A DNA stretch of 64,000 nucleotides from Allolucifera butyrica (GCF_900476375.1 NZ_UPPP01000059.1:1-64000), one strand, 5' to 3'. Shown: positions 37,014-46,461, numbered from the stretch's first letter. Made by a program: numbers and translations. Notes: generated by a model not told the origin, from the letters alone.

Positions 37014-37546
37014 TGCAGTTAATACAAAGATACAAATTTCCAGTACTGATGGTCTTGATTGAGATTTTTTTGTTATGGATAAAGCCGGCAACCGGGGTTG
37101 AGTCGATTCGGATATCGGCAGATAATTTAAAGGAAATGCTCCTGGTTCTGCCGCCGATTTTTGTGCTGCTGGGTCTCCTTGATATTTGGGTCCCCAGGGA
37201 AGTCATGCTAAAACTGATGGGGGATGAATCCGGTTTGACCGGTGTGATGATTGCTTTTACATTGGGATCTGTCGCCGCCGGTCCATTGTACGCTGCTTTT
37301 CCTATTGCCGGAGTTTTGTTGAGAAAGGGATGCCGGTTTGCCAATATAATCGTTTTTATTGGCGCCTGGTCAACGACAAAAATTCCTTTGTTATTATTTG
37401 AGGCAGCTTCCATGGGATGGAAGTTTATGCTGGTCCGTCTCCTGCTCGATGTGCCTATTATTGTGTCAATTGCTTGTTTTATTGAAAAGATATCCGGTCC
37501 GCAGGAGAAAAAACTTATTTATGAAAATGCTGCTAAATTTGACTAA
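37013..37546 (+). CDS. Permease half, DUF318/ArsP-like (second of a pair)
   Basis: A 177-residue membrane protein with about five hydrophobic segments. The block GPLYAAFPIAGVLLRKGC, then VFIGAWSTTKIPLLLFEAASMGWKFMLVR, matches the first half residue by residue in spacing (GF/GP, FP, LL, VFI, P, G, R). The two genes thus look like a duplicated module that together form one transporter. It is regulated with its partner, probably by the PadR-like protein. Confidence 0.7.
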   Translation: MQLIQRYKFPVLMVLIEIFLLWIKPATGVESIRISADNLKEMLLVLPPIFVLLGLLDIWVPREVMLKLMGDESGLTGVMIAFTLGSVAAGPLYAAFPIAGVLLRKGCRFANIIVFIGAWSTTKIPLLLFEAASMGWKFMLVRLLLDVPIIVSIACFIEKISGPQEKKLIYENAAKFD

Positions 37547-37553
37547 CTGTTAA

Positions 37554-37590
37554 AAAATGCCCTGCAGTCTTTGAACTGCAGGGCATTTTA
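37554..37590. terminator. Bidirectional terminator
   Basis: A 15-bp stem (AAAATGCCCTGCAGT with ACTGCAGGGCATTTT) and a 6-base loop between the convergent permease and MFS genes. A and T runs flank it on the two sides. Confidence 0.88.
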
Positions 37591-37599
37591 GTTCCCGTC

Positions 37600-38757
37600 T
37601 TACTGAACGGTATGGGGTTGCCGTAAACCAAGCCAAACGGCAATTGCCGCCAGAATTCCCAGAATGCCGCCAAAGAGAAACGGGGCCTGGGGGCCGAAAA
37701 AGTTCCACAGCAAACCGGCCAATATGGAAGCCGGCAAGAGGGCAAGGCCGACAACTGTGGCGTGTAGGCCGAAAACAGTAGCCCGTTGATCCGTTGGCGC
37801 CAGATCTGCGAGAAAGGCCTTTTCAATTCCGTTAGTCAGACCAGTATATAAGCCGTAAACCGCAAATAGGAGGATAAATGTCCAGTGGGTGCCGGCTTGG
37901 GCAAACCCGAGGTAAACCAGGCCGTATAACAAGTAACCGGCTACCAGCAGGGAACGGCGGCCGATTTTGTCCGAGAGGCGGCCGGCCGGGTACGAAATTA
38001 GAAAATAGGTTATATTCATCAATAGGTACAACAAAATAACATCTGCGGCGGAAAATCCGGCATGATTGGCCCGGATCAGCAGAAACTGATTGGAAGAGTT
38101 GCCCAGATTGAAAAGAAAACTGATCAGGATGTAATAACGCAGACGCGGGTCAAGCCGGGACCAGGAAAAAAGATTTTTTTTGACTGTGTTCAAAGCATGT
38201 TGCTTTGCCTCGTTTGCCAGAAATAACATGGCTACTCCCAAAACGGCGGGAATGGCGGCCAGCCAGAAAACCAGAATATAGTCTCCCTGATAATGGGTGA
38301 ATAGCCAGTAGGCTAAAAAAATGCCGATAACGGCTCCGGCCGTATCCATGGCCCGGTGCAGGCCGAATGCTTTACCGCGAATATCCGGCGAGGTTGACTC
38401 GGAAATGAGCGCATCCCGGGGTGCGGTGCGAATTCCTTTGCCAAAGCGGTCGGCGACGCGGGCCCATAAAATGCCTACCCAACTGGTAGCCAGAATAAAC
38501 AATACTTTCCCCACTGCTGAGAAGCCGTAGCCGGCTATGGCCATGGGCTTGCGCTGTTTTATTTTATCGGACAGGCGGCCGGAAAAAACTTTAAGCAGGC
38601 TGGCCAGGCTTTCCGCGATCCCTTCGATGACTCCCAAAATGGCCGGGGAAGCGCCGAGCACCCCCGTTAGATATAGCGGAACCAGCGGATAAATCATTTC
38701 ACTGGATATATCGGTAAAAAGACTGACCAGTCCTAAAATGATAATATTTCTATACAT
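37600..38757 (-). CDS. MFS transporter
   Basis: A 385-residue major facilitator with 12 likely membrane segments. GRLSDKIKQRKPMAIAGYG (motif A, first half) and GRLSDKIGRRSLLVAGY (motif A, second half) are clear. RVADRFGKGIRTAPRDALISES, in the loop after helix 4, is typical of a widespread uncharacterised bacterial MFS group. The start used has GAGGTGC 5 bases upstream; an open frame continues back to 38832 without a ribosome site. Substrate unknown. Confidence 0.85.
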   Translation of the reverse strand: MYRNIIILGLVSLFTDISSEMIYPLVPLYLTGVLGASPAILGVIEGIAESLASLLKVFSGRLSDKIKQRKPMAIAGYGFSAVGKVLFILATSWVGILWARVADRFGKGIRTAPRDALISESTSPDIRGKAFGLHRAMDTAGAVIGIFLAYWLFTHYQGDYILVFWLAAIPAVLGVAMLFLANEAKQHALNTVKKNLFSWSRLDPRLRYYILISFLFNLGNSSNQFLLIRANHAGFSAADVILLYLLMNITYFLISYPAGRLSDKIGRRSLLVAGYLLYGLVYLGFAQAGTHWTFILLFAVYGLYTGLTNGIEKAFLADLAPTDQRATVFGLHATVVGLALLPASILAGLLWNFFGPQAPFLFGGILGILAAIAVWLGLRQPHTVQ

Positions 38758-38944
38758 AGAAAGCACCTCGATTTCTTGTGGGATCAGAAAGTTTCTTACA
38801 ACGTCTAAAAATTGATTACTATAGTATATCACAGCATGGAGATGTTTTCCATAAATTTCCCTTCTGCCTATTGACGGATCGCTGGGAAAATGATTACAAT
38901 ATAAACAAAAACCCCGGATACCGGGGGTGAGGGGGTTGGAGCGA

Positions 38945-40639
38945 ATGGAAGGTCAAAAAGTTGTAATCATTGGCGGGGTCGCTGCCGGGTTGAAAGCAGC
39001 TGCGAAAGTGAGACGGTGTGACCCGCAAGCCGAGATCGTTGTATTGGAAAAAGGAGAACTGATTTCCTATGGGGCTTGCGGTATGCCATATTATGTTGCA
39101 GGCGACATCGGCGAGATCAGGGAATTAATGTCGACACCGGCCGGAGCGTTGCGTGATGCTGCTTTTTTCCGGAATGTAAAGAATGTGGATGTACGGGTGC
39201 GGAGTGAGGCCATCCGAATCGACCGGGCCGGCAAAAAGGTCACGGTTCGTAATTTGACCACCGGTCAGGAGGAAATAATTTCTTATGATAAGTTAGTGAT
39301 TGCTACCGGAGCGACACCGGTGAAGCCGGATTGGCCGGGGGTCAATTTAGCCAATATATATTCGCTCTGGCATCCTGATGACGCCGTGGCCATACGCCAG
39401 GGACTGGAAAGAGGACGATTTACCCAAGCAGTTATTATCGGCGCCGGTCTGGTAGGAATGGAAATGGCGGAAGCATTCAGTGCCTGGGAAATTCCGGTCA
39501 CAGTCATTGAGATGCAGGACCAGCTGTTCCCGGGATTTTTGGATCACGATATGGCTGCGCCGGTCGCTAAATATGTTCGTGAAAAGGGGGTAACCTTACT
39601 AACCGGGGAAAAGGTTGTCCGGTTTCACGGTGAGGAACAGGTACGGGAAGTAGTAACGGACCGGCGGACAATTGCGGCGGATTTGGTGATTCTTGGTATT
39701 GGCGTCCGGCCGAATGTATCTTTGGCCCGGGATGCGGGTCTGGAAATCGGACCGACAGGCGCGATTGCCGTAAATGAATATTTGCAAACCAGCGATCCGG
39801 ATATTTACGCCGGTGGTGACTGTGTGGAAAATACAAACCGGATTTCGGGACGGAAAGTGCTGGCCCCTATGGGCTCGACGGCTAACAAGCACGGACGGAT
39901 TATCGGTGAAAATCTTTGCGGCGCCCGGGTTCCCTTCCGGGGAATATTAAATACGGTGATTGTAAAATTATTTGATTATACGGTGGCTAAAACCGGCCTC
40001 ACGGAAAAGGACGCTAAATCGCAAGGGTATGAGTATATCACGGCTATTGCAGCCGGGCATGATAAGCCACACTATATGCCCGGAGCCAAGCTGATCTCCC
40101 TTAAACTGATTGTCGATGCAAAAAAACGGAAGTTGCTGGGGGCGCAAGCCTTCGGGGAAGGCGATGTCGCCAAACGGATTGATGTATTGGCGACGGCATT
40201 AACCTTCGGCGGTACGGTTGACGACCTGTTTGATGCGGATTTGGCTTATGCTCCGCCCTATAGCGGCCCCATTGACAATGTAGCGGTTGCTGCCAACGTA
40301 GTTATGAATAAATTGGCGGGGGTAATGAAAGGCATTTCCTCGCTGACGGCTAAGGAAAAAATGGACGATCATAAGACGGTTTTCCTTGATGTGCGTTCGC
40401 CGGAGGAATATAAGCAAACCCATTTATCCGGTGGTGCTAATATGAAGAATATTCCTTTAGGACAACTTCGCAAGCGGGCCGGAGAATTAAATAAAGATGA
40501 TGAGATTATCGCCTTTTGTAAAATTAGCCTCAGGGGTTATGAAGCAGCCCTTATGCTAGCAGGACAAGGCTTTGAAAATGTCAGGGTCATGGAAGGTGGT
40601 ATCGCCGCCTGGCCTTTCGCGTGCGAAAAGGGAGAATAA
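38945..40639 (+). CDS. CoA-disulfide reductase/NADH oxidase-like enzyme with rhodanese domain
   Basis: A 564-residue flavoprotein. Residues 1-450 are a class III pyridine nucleotide-disulfide oxidoreductase: FAD loop VVIIGGVAAGLKAAAKVRR, redox Cys45 in YGACGMPYY, NAD(P) loop AVIIGAGLVGMEMAEAF and YAGGDCVE. The C-terminal 100 residues are a rhodanese-like domain with active-site Cys525 in CKISLRGYEA. Enzymes of this layout reduce CoA disulfides or persulfides and polysulfides. The GTG at 38927 is less likely as start. A small hairpin (ACCCCGG-ATA-CCGGGGGT) sits just before the ribosome site. Confidence 0.9.
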   Translation: MEGQKVVIIGGVAAGLKAAAKVRRCDPQAEIVVLEKGELISYGACGMPYYVAGDIGEIRELMSTPAGALRDAAFFRNVKNVDVRVRSEAIRIDRAGKKVTVRNLTTGQEEIISYDKLVIATGATPVKPDWPGVNLANIYSLWHPDDAVAIRQGLERGRFTQAVIIGAGLVGMEMAEAFSAWEIPVTVIEMQDQLFPGFLDHDMAAPVAKYVREKGVTLLTGEKVVRFHGEEQVREVVTDRRTIAADLVILGIGVRPNVSLARDAGLEIGPTGAIAVNEYLQTSDPDIYAGGDCVENTNRISGRKVLAPMGSTANKHGRIIGENLCGARVPFRGILNTVIVKLFDYTVAKTGLTEKDAKSQGYEYITAIAAGHDKPHYMPGAKLISLKLIVDAKKRKLLGAQAFGEGDVAKRIDVLATALTFGGTVDDLFDADLAYAPPYSGPIDNVAVAANVVMNKLAGVMKGISSLTAKEKMDDHKTVFLDVRSPEEYKQTHLSGGANMKNIPLGQLRKRAGELNKDDEIIAFCKISLRGYEAALMLAGQGFENVRVMEGGIAAWPFACEKGE

Positions 40640-40648
40640 AAACAACCA

Positions 40649-40685
40649 GACACCGGGGGACAATGTTCCCCGGTGTCATTTATCT
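40649..40685 (+). terminator. Terminator after CoA-disulfide reductase gene
   Basis: A 10-bp perfect stem (GACACCGGGG with CCCCGGTGTC), then ATTTATCTTT. Confidence 0.75.
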
Positions 40686-40733
40686 TTACGTTCATCTTAC
40701 GCTTGCGTTGAAAGATCCCGCAGGCATATCTTC

Positions 40734-41204
40734 TTATCGGCCGGACGGCATGGAGGGCACCGGCTTTGCTTGTTTGTCATCCAAAACAATGGCTGAAGAC
40801 AGTGCGCCTAAGATACGGCCTTCGGGTGTATTTTTTATGCTTTCCATGAGTGCATTCCTGAATTCAGGTACTTGCATAAGCTTGAGAACCGCTTTACGGA
40901 CTTCCGGTGATTGTATGTTTTCCGACATGGCCTTAGTCATTTCCGGCGATTTTAGCAGTTCTGCCATTTTTGCTTTTCCTTCCGGCGACTTTAAATACTC
41001 TAAGACTTGATTTTTCATCATGTCCTGCAGTTCCGGATTGCTGGCACTGGATTCGATAATTGACGAGGTTAAAGATTGTGCCACCGTACCCCGGTCATAA
41101 GTGTATAACCGGACCAGCGGCATTAACATGAGCCAGAGACACAGGCTTACAACCAAACCTGCACTTACCCCTCCCAAAAACCAAGGATAAACTTTTTGTA
41201 ACAA
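40734..41204 (-). CDS. Membrane-anchored helical protein, GerD-like
   Basis: A 156-residue protein with one N-terminal hydrophobic segment (about 8-30, no lipobox Cys at the expected place) and a long charged helical region. That region repeats a pattern of SPE/NPE plus hydrophobic residues (KSPEGKAKMAELLKSPEMTKAM, then QSPEVRKAVLKLMQVPEF). The pattern recalls GerD, a lipoprotein that gathers germinant receptors in the spore inner membrane, but the lipid anchor differs, so the call is tentative. It is divergent from splB, another spore gene. Confidence 0.5.
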   Translation of the reverse strand: MLQKVYPWFLGGVSAGLVVSLCLWLMLMPLVRLYTYDRGTVAQSLTSSIIESSASNPELQDMMKNQVLEYLKSPEGKAKMAELLKSPEMTKAMSENIQSPEVRKAVLKLMQVPEFRNALMESIKNTPEGRILGALSSAIVLDDKQAKPVPSMPSGR

Positions 41205-41431
41205 GATACCATCTCCTCATTTAGACAACGATGTTGGTGGAACGGCTTATATGTTTATCCAATAGATTTACCAAATATAAAAGTTCTATGCAGCAAAACC
41301 GGAAGTTTCCAGTAATTTGCGCTTGTTCTTTCCACTGAGGTTACGCAGTAAAACTGTCCATGGATTACCAGGAATGAGCGGAAGGCAGTTACTGAATAAT
41401 AATGTTATAGCTTAGAATAAGGGATGAAATT

Positions 41432-42457
41432 ATGTTAAGATATATGCCGCAGCGAATTTTTTTTGAACCCCGGGCGCTGGAATATCCGTTGGGACGCCAG
41501 TTATATCAGACTCTGCAAACAATGAAAATTGAGATTCACCAAACACCGTCTCATAATAGGGTGAGTGGAATTCCCGGCAGGACAGTACAGGAACGATTCC
41601 GGGAAGCCAAAAAAACTTTGGTGGTAGGAGTGAAAAAGATTTCCCCATTTTCTCCCTGTAAGCCTTCGGCTCATTACCAACTGCCGTTAACAACTAGTTG
41701 TCCGGGAATGTGTGAATATTGTTATCTGGCAACTACTCTGGGGAAAAAACCTTACTTGCGGGTTTATGTAAATATTGATGAAATATTAGAACAGGCCCAG
41801 GCTTATATACAGGAAAGGTGCCCGGAGATAACCGTATTTGAAGGCGCGGCTACCTCCGACCCCATACCGACGGAGTATTTAACCGGTTTATTGTATAAAA
41901 CAATTGAGTTTTTTGGTAAACAGAATGCGGGGAGATTTCGTTTTGTCACTAAGCATGATGATGTGGATTCTCTTTTGTCTGCTCAACATAACGGACATAC
42001 CCGGTTCCGGTTCAGTTTGAACGCCGCTGCAATAATCAATAACTATGAGCATGCCACCGCCACGATGGAGGAACGCATAGCAGCAGCCGCCAAGGTGGCT
42101 GCTGCCGGATATCCTTTAGGGTTTATTATTGCTCCGCTGTTTTATTTTCCCGGTTGGCAGGAAGAGTATGGCCGCATGTTTCGTTCCCTTGAGCGTTTTT
42201 TGCCACAGCCCGGCCGGTCTGGTGTCAGTTTTGAATTTATAAGTCACCGGTTTACCCGTAAAGCAAAAAATAACATAATGGAAATTTTCCCCGAAAGTAA
42301 ATTGCCTATGGAAGAAGAGAATCGGAAATTTAAATATGGCCAGTTTGGCTACGGCAAGTTTATATATGAAAAAGAATTTTTAGAAGAAATGAACATTTTT
42401 ATGAAAGAACAGGTGGAAAGTTATTTTCCGGAAGCGCACATTAATTATTTTATATAA
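41432..42457 (+). CDS. splB: Spore photoproduct lyase
   Basis: A 341-residue radical SAM enzyme that repairs the thymine dimer (spore photoproduct) formed in UV-irradiated spores. The cluster motif is C90-x3-C94-x2-C97 in SCPGMCEYCYL. The SAM region TTLGKKPYLRVYVN and the strand TVFEGAATSD are recognisable. In B. subtilis the matching stretch holds Cys141, the hydrogen donor; here it is Ala. A cysteine at 76 (SPFSPCKPS) lies near the cluster instead. It is monocistronic with a terminator after it. It pairs in function with the SASPs in this window, which give the photoproduct its yield. Confidence 0.93.
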   Translation: MLRYMPQRIFFEPRALEYPLGRQLYQTLQTMKIEIHQTPSHNRVSGIPGRTVQERFREAKKTLVVGVKKISPFSPCKPSAHYQLPLTTSCPGMCEYCYLATTLGKKPYLRVYVNIDEILEQAQAYIQERCPEITVFEGAATSDPIPTEYLTGLLYKTIEFFGKQNAGRFRFVTKHDDVDSLLSAQHNGHTRFRFSLNAAAIINNYEHATATMEERIAAAAKVAAAGYPLGFIIAPLFYFPGWQEEYGRMFRSLERFLPQPGRSGVSFEFISHRFTRKAKNNIMEIFPESKLPMEEENRKFKYGQFGYGKFIYEKEFLEEMNIFMKEQVESYFPEAHINYFI

Positions 42458-42467
42458 AATTACCCTA

Positions 42468-42508
42468 ATATACCCTGGTTGCTAAATGTAGCCAGGGTAT
42501 ATCTTTTG
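42468..42508 (+). terminator. Terminator after splB
   Basis: An 11-bp stem (ATATACCCTGG with CCAGGGTATAT), 13-base loop, tail CTTTTGCC. Confidence 0.78.
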
Positions 42509-42711
42509 CCAGAAAATGAAAAAATTTTTCTAATATTGTCAAAATAACTTTGATGTAGACAAATTATGTCGGGAAGTGTTAAGATTTTAATATCAGTCCT
42601 AATAGAGTGAGATATAGACTGTTGTGGTAATTTTTATGGAGTATTACCAATTGTGTTTTATTTTGTTCATTTGAAAATTCATGGTTGGTCATTGCCGGGG
42701 AGGCTGAAAAA

Positions 42712-43494
42712 TTGGAGAAATCGTCTGTCATTGGTATAATAATCGGCATATTGGCGGTTATGCTGGGAATGATAGTGAAGGGCGCCAATATGGCGGTGTT
42801 TATCAATCCGGAAGCGCTTTTAATTATTTTCGCCGGGACAACGGCCGCATTATTAAATGCTTTTCCCATGAGTCATATTAAAAAATTTCCCGGATTAGTC
42901 AAGTTGATTTTTAAGCAGCAGCAATTAATACCTAAGACAGAGTTATTGCAGTTGTTTATTGAATTAGCCCAGTCGGCCAGGCGGGAAGGACTGCTGTCGC
43001 TGGAAAGCCGGCTGGATGAAATTAAAGATCCTTTTTTGCAAGAGGGGATGCGGATGGTGATTGACGGCTTGGATACCGACTTTGTCCAGGATGTGCTGGC
43101 GGCGGATATTCAGGCCATGGAAGAACGCCATCACGCCGGCGCTCTTATATTTTCCCAGGCGGGTATGTATGCACCTACCCTGGGCGTATTGGGAGCGGTT
43201 ATTGGTTTGATTGCGGCGCTTGGCAATTTGAATGACATTGGAAAATTGGGAGAGTCCATTGCCGCGGCCTTCGTTGCTACCTTGTTAGGTATTTTTACGG
43301 GATATGTATTATGGCATCCTTTTGCCAATAAACTGAAATTTAGATCCAAAAATGAAGTGGAAATTAAGAGGATGATTATTGAAGGAATCTTATCCATTCA
43401 GGCCGGGGATTCTCCGGTGGCGATTGAAGCCAAATTACTTGTATTTATTCCTCAGCACGAACGTAGCTTGCTAAAACCGAAAACGGAGGAATAA
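42712..43494 (+). CDS. motA: Flagellar motor stator protein MotA
   Basis: A 260-residue stator subunit with four membrane helices. It begins EKSSVIGIIIGILAVMLGMIVKGA; the cytoplasmic loop carries RREGLLSLESRLDEI, and the second membrane pair has SQAGMYAPTLGVLGAVIGLIAAL. It forms the proton or sodium channel with MotB. The frame is open upstream, but the TTG used here has GGGGAGG 8 bases before it. motB starts 3 bases after its stop. Confidence 0.92.
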   Translation: MEKSSVIGIIIGILAVMLGMIVKGANMAVFINPEALLIIFAGTTAALLNAFPMSHIKKFPGLVKLIFKQQQLIPKTELLQLFIELAQSARREGLLSLESRLDEIKDPFLQEGMRMVIDGLDTDFVQDVLAADIQAMEERHHAGALIFSQAGMYAPTLGVLGAVIGLIAALGNLNDIGKLGESIAAAFVATLLGIFTGYVLWHPFANKLKFRSKNEVEIKRMIIEGILSIQAGDSPVAIEAKLLVFIPQHERSLLKPKTEE

Positions 43495-43497
43495 CCG

Positions 43498-44271
43498 ATG
43501 TCAAGAAGAAGAAATCATCAGCCGCCGCAGGAAGAGCATGCAGATGAAACCTGGCTGGTTCCTTATTCCGATTTATTAACGCTTTTATTGGCTTTATTTA
43601 TTGTATTATTTGCTTCAGCGCAGGTTGACCAGAAAAAGTTTGATCAGCTCCGACATTCTTTTAATGAGGCATTTGACGGTAATGTTTCTTTTTTCCATAA
43701 TACGCAAATGACGCCAAGTGTTACCGAAAAGCAGACGGAACCAACGCAAATGACCGTAATGGCAGCGTCGGACGCTAAAAATCAGGAAGCGTATATGCGG
43801 GAAACAAGCCAATTAACTCAAGTTAAGAAAATGCTGGACCAATACATACAGACCAACAAGCTGACCGGGGAGTTGGATACCGAACTAACGAGCGATGGAT
43901 TGATGATTCGCATTAAGGATACCGCTCTATTTACTTCAGGCAGCGCGGCACTGCTCCCTGATTCCCAGCGGCTGGCGGCAACGGTTGCCAGGATGCTGCT
44001 GCCGCTGACACAAAAAATATCAATATCAGGGTATACGGACAATGTGCCGATTCATAATACTGAATTTCCCAGTAATTGGGATTTAAGCACGGGACGAGCG
44101 CTCAACTTTATGAAATTTTTATTAGCCCAGGAAAAGAATTTGCAGCCAGACCGGTTTAGTGCCACGGGGTATGGCGAGTACCGGCCCGTAGCAACCAATG
44201 GTACGGCGGAGGGAAGGGCGCAGAACCGGCGGGTTGAGGTCCTGATTATGCGAAACTATAAACAGCCATGA
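43498..44271 (+). CDS. motB: Flagellar motor stator protein MotB
   Basis: A 257-residue stator anchor. The single membrane helix starts at VPYSDLLTLLLALFIVLF with the ion-carrying Asp25. The C-terminal half is an OmpA-like peptidoglycan-binding domain (ISISGYTDNVPIHNTEFPSN, then RFSATGYGEYRPVATN and NRRVEVLIM). Together with MotA it powers the flagellum. The rest of the flagellar genes are elsewhere. Confidence 0.93.
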   Translation: MSRRRNHQPPQEEHADETWLVPYSDLLTLLLALFIVLFASAQVDQKKFDQLRHSFNEAFDGNVSFFHNTQMTPSVTEKQTEPTQMTVMAASDAKNQEAYMRETSQLTQVKKMLDQYIQTNKLTGELDTELTSDGLMIRIKDTALFTSGSAALLPDSQRLAATVARMLLPLTQKISISGYTDNVPIHNTEFPSNWDLSTGRALNFMKFLLAQEKNLQPDRFSATGYGEYRPVATNGTAEGRAQNRRVEVLIMRNYKQP

Positions 44272-44276
44272 TGGTT

Positions 44277-44306
44277 AAAACCTTGCCGGATAGGGCAAGG
44301 TTTTTA
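44277..44306 (+). terminator. Terminator after motB
   Basis: An 11-bp perfect stem (AAAACCTTGCC with GGCAAGGTTTT), loop GGATAG, T-rich end. Confidence 0.88.
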
Positions 44307-44438
44307 TATATCTGCATCTTTTTAAGCAGACTCGGTGCCGGAAGTATGTTTTGGTAATGAAAGGGTAAAGCTTATTTACAGCGAATATTTTATGGATCCA
44401 GTGTAAAAAAATGATGGCTGAGTTTTCGAGGTGGTTTG

Positions 44439-44855
44439 ATGATTGCCGGAGTTGGGATAGATATTATTGAAATCAGCCGCATTAAAGCGGCATTGGAACG
44501 TGCTTCTTTCGTCAAAAGAGTTTTTACGGTGCAGGAACAGTTGTATTGTGACGGCCGGGGAGTTCAGCGCGCCGCTTCTTATGCTGCCCGGTTTGCCGGC
44601 AAAGAAGCTGTGTTAAAAGCATTCGGCACCGGATTGGTGCAAGGAAGCTGGCAGGACGTGGAGATCAAGGTGAGTGAAAATGGCAGGCCGGGAGTAAATT
44701 TAACCGGTTATTTTGCCTCATTGGCCGAGCAAAGGAAGATAACACATATTTATATTTCATTAACCCATGCGCAGGAATATGCAGCGGCGCAGGTTGTGAT
44801 GTGGGGAGGAAATGAAAATGAAAGTTGCAACCGCCCGGGAAATGCGGGAGATTGA
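44439..44855 (+). CDS. acpS: Holo-[acyl-carrier-protein] synthase
   Basis: A 138-residue AcpS, which moves the phosphopantetheine arm from CoA to acyl carrier protein. GVGIDIIEISRI holds the metal-binding Asp, and RFAGKEAVLKAFGTG the catalytic Glu-Lys block. ITHIYISLTHAQEYAAAQV is the C-terminal strand pair. A TTG three bases upstream is not needed; the ATG follows GAGGTGG. Its end overlaps the nnr gene by 38 bases, a pairing common in Bacillota. Confidence 0.93.
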   Translation: MIAGVGIDIIEISRIKAALERASFVKRVFTVQEQLYCDGRGVQRAASYAARFAGKEAVLKAFGTGLVQGSWQDVEIKVSENGRPGVNLTGYFASLAEQRKITHIYISLTHAQEYAAAQVVMWGGNENESCNRPGNAGD

Positions 44856-46377
44856 CCGGAAAACCATTGAAGAATATGGCATTCCCGGTGTTGTCTTGAT
44901 GGAGAATGCCGGAATGCAGGTGGTAAACTGCATTGAAAATATATTAGAATCCCTCGTAGAGCAAAAGATTTGTATTTTTGCCGGTACGGGGAATAACGGC
45001 GGTGACGGATATGTGGCTGCCAGACATCTTTATAACCGGGGAGCCAACGTAAAAGTATTCCTGATCGGGGAGAAGGAGGCAGTAAGCGGGGATGCGCGGC
45101 TGCACCTTGACATTCTTTCCCGGATGGGTATCAATGTACAGGAAGTGGCCGGTGAAAGGGATTGGAACAAAGTAAAGATTGCGACTGCATTTGCTGCGTG
45201 TCTGGTGGATGGTTTATTAGGCACCGGTTTTCGTGGGGAAATGACAGGGGCAATGGCGACGGCGGCCGGTATTATCAATGGCGCCGGCAAGACTGTGGTT
45301 TCGATCGATATTCCGTCGGGAGTTGATGCCGATACGGGGCAAGTGCGGAGCCTGGCGGTTTGTGCAACGTATACCGTAACCTTTGGATTGCCAAAACCCG
45401 GTTTATTTTTGTATCCGGGTGCTTCTCATGTAGGAGAAATGGTGATTGCCGATATTGGCATTCCCAAACCGTTATTAAATGATACGCAGCTTCGTCAAAA
45501 TGCAATTACGGCCGGTGGTGTAAAAAAGTTATTGCCCCAGCGGCGCCCGGATGCCCATAAAGGAATGTCCGGCCGGGTTTTATTGGTAGCCGGGTCGGAA
45601 GGATTTACCGGGGCGGCCTTTTTGGCTGCTTCCGGGTCGCTGCGGGGCGGAGCGGGGCTTGTCACTTTGGCAATTGCCGCCGGCCTGCATGATATTATGG
45701 AAATTAAGCTGACAGAGGTTATGACCCGGCCTTTGCCGGAAGCAGACCGGGGGACGATGGGACGGGAAGCCGTTCCGTCTGTCGGCGCCTGGGAATTCGA
45801 AAATGATGTATTAGCCATTGGTCCGGGGCTGGGCCGCCATACAGATACTTTGCAGGCTGTGCGGGAAATCATCGGGGCTGCGGAAAAGCCGTTGGTGATT
45901 GATGCCGACGCTTTGACAGCCTTAGCAGGACAGGTAGAGCTTTTGACCGAAACCAAAGCGCTTTCCATCATTACACCGCATCCGGGGGAAATGGCCCGTC
46001 TGACCGGCCTGACAGTGGAAGAAATTAACCAGGACCGTATCGATATTGCCCGCCGGTCGTCGCAAAAATGGGAAAGTATTGTAGTATTGAAGGGAGCCCG
46101 GACAATTGTTGCTTTTCCGGATGGAGAAATATATATTAATCCTACCGGCAACGCCGGGATGGCTACCGGTGGCACCGGTGATGTATTGACCGGATTGATT
46201 GCAGCCCTGATTGCGCAAGGATTATCAAGTCATGATGCAGCCATTGCCGGTGTTTATGTACATGGTATGGCGGGAGATATTGCAGCCCGCCGCATGGGCC
46301 TGATTGGCCTGACAGCTGCAGACTTGCTGCCAGCGATACCGGTAGCCATAGATGCAATTCAAAATGAAACAAAATGA
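44818..46377 (+). CDS. nnr: Bifunctional NAD(P)HX epimerase/dehydratase
   Basis: A 519-residue fusion that repairs hydrated NAD(P)H. The N-terminal YjeF-type epimerase domain carries GTGNNGGDGYVAARHL. The C-terminal ribokinase-like dehydratase carries KGMSGRVLLVAGSEGFTGAAFLAA, IDADALTAL, ITPHPGEMARL and GTGDVLTGLIAAL. The ATG 6 bases upstream is too close to GGGGAGGA; 44818 is 7 bases away. The last part of acpS is read through in another frame, so the two are translationally linked. Confidence 0.93.
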   Translation: MKVATAREMREIDRKTIEEYGIPGVVLMENAGMQVVNCIENILESLVEQKICIFAGTGNNGGDGYVAARHLYNRGANVKVFLIGEKEAVSGDARLHLDILSRMGINVQEVAGERDWNKVKIATAFAACLVDGLLGTGFRGEMTGAMATAAGIINGAGKTVVSIDIPSGVDADTGQVRSLAVCATYTVTFGLPKPGLFLYPGASHVGEMVIADIGIPKPLLNDTQLRQNAITAGGVKKLLPQRRPDAHKGMSGRVLLVAGSEGFTGAAFLAASGSLRGGAGLVTLAIAAGLHDIMEIKLTEVMTRPLPEADRGTMGREAVPSVGAWEFENDVLAIGPGLGRHTDTLQAVREIIGAAEKPLVIDADALTALAGQVELLTETKALSIITPHPGEMARLTGLTVEEINQDRIDIARRSSQKWESIVVLKGARTIVAFPDGEIYINPTGNAGMATGGTGDVLTGLIAALIAQGLSSHDAAIAGVYVHGMAGDIAARRMGLIGLTAADLLPAIPVAIDAIQNETK

Positions 46378-46389
46378 TATATAAAAAAG

Positions 46390-46430
46390 TTGACATTGGT
46401 ATATAAATAATTATATACTTGATATATCAA
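46390..46430 (+). promoter_or_regulatory. Promoter and palindrome upstream of ndoAI-ndoA
   Basis: TTGACA and TATACT are 18 bp apart. A perfect 12-bp palindrome TTGATATATCAA (46419-46430) overlaps the transcription start region. Toxin-antitoxin operons are usually self-repressed by the ribbon-helix-helix antitoxin, so this is the probable operator. Confidence 0.7.
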
Positions 46431-46461
46431 AGTATGTTTGGCAAATAGCGGGGGTGAAGTT

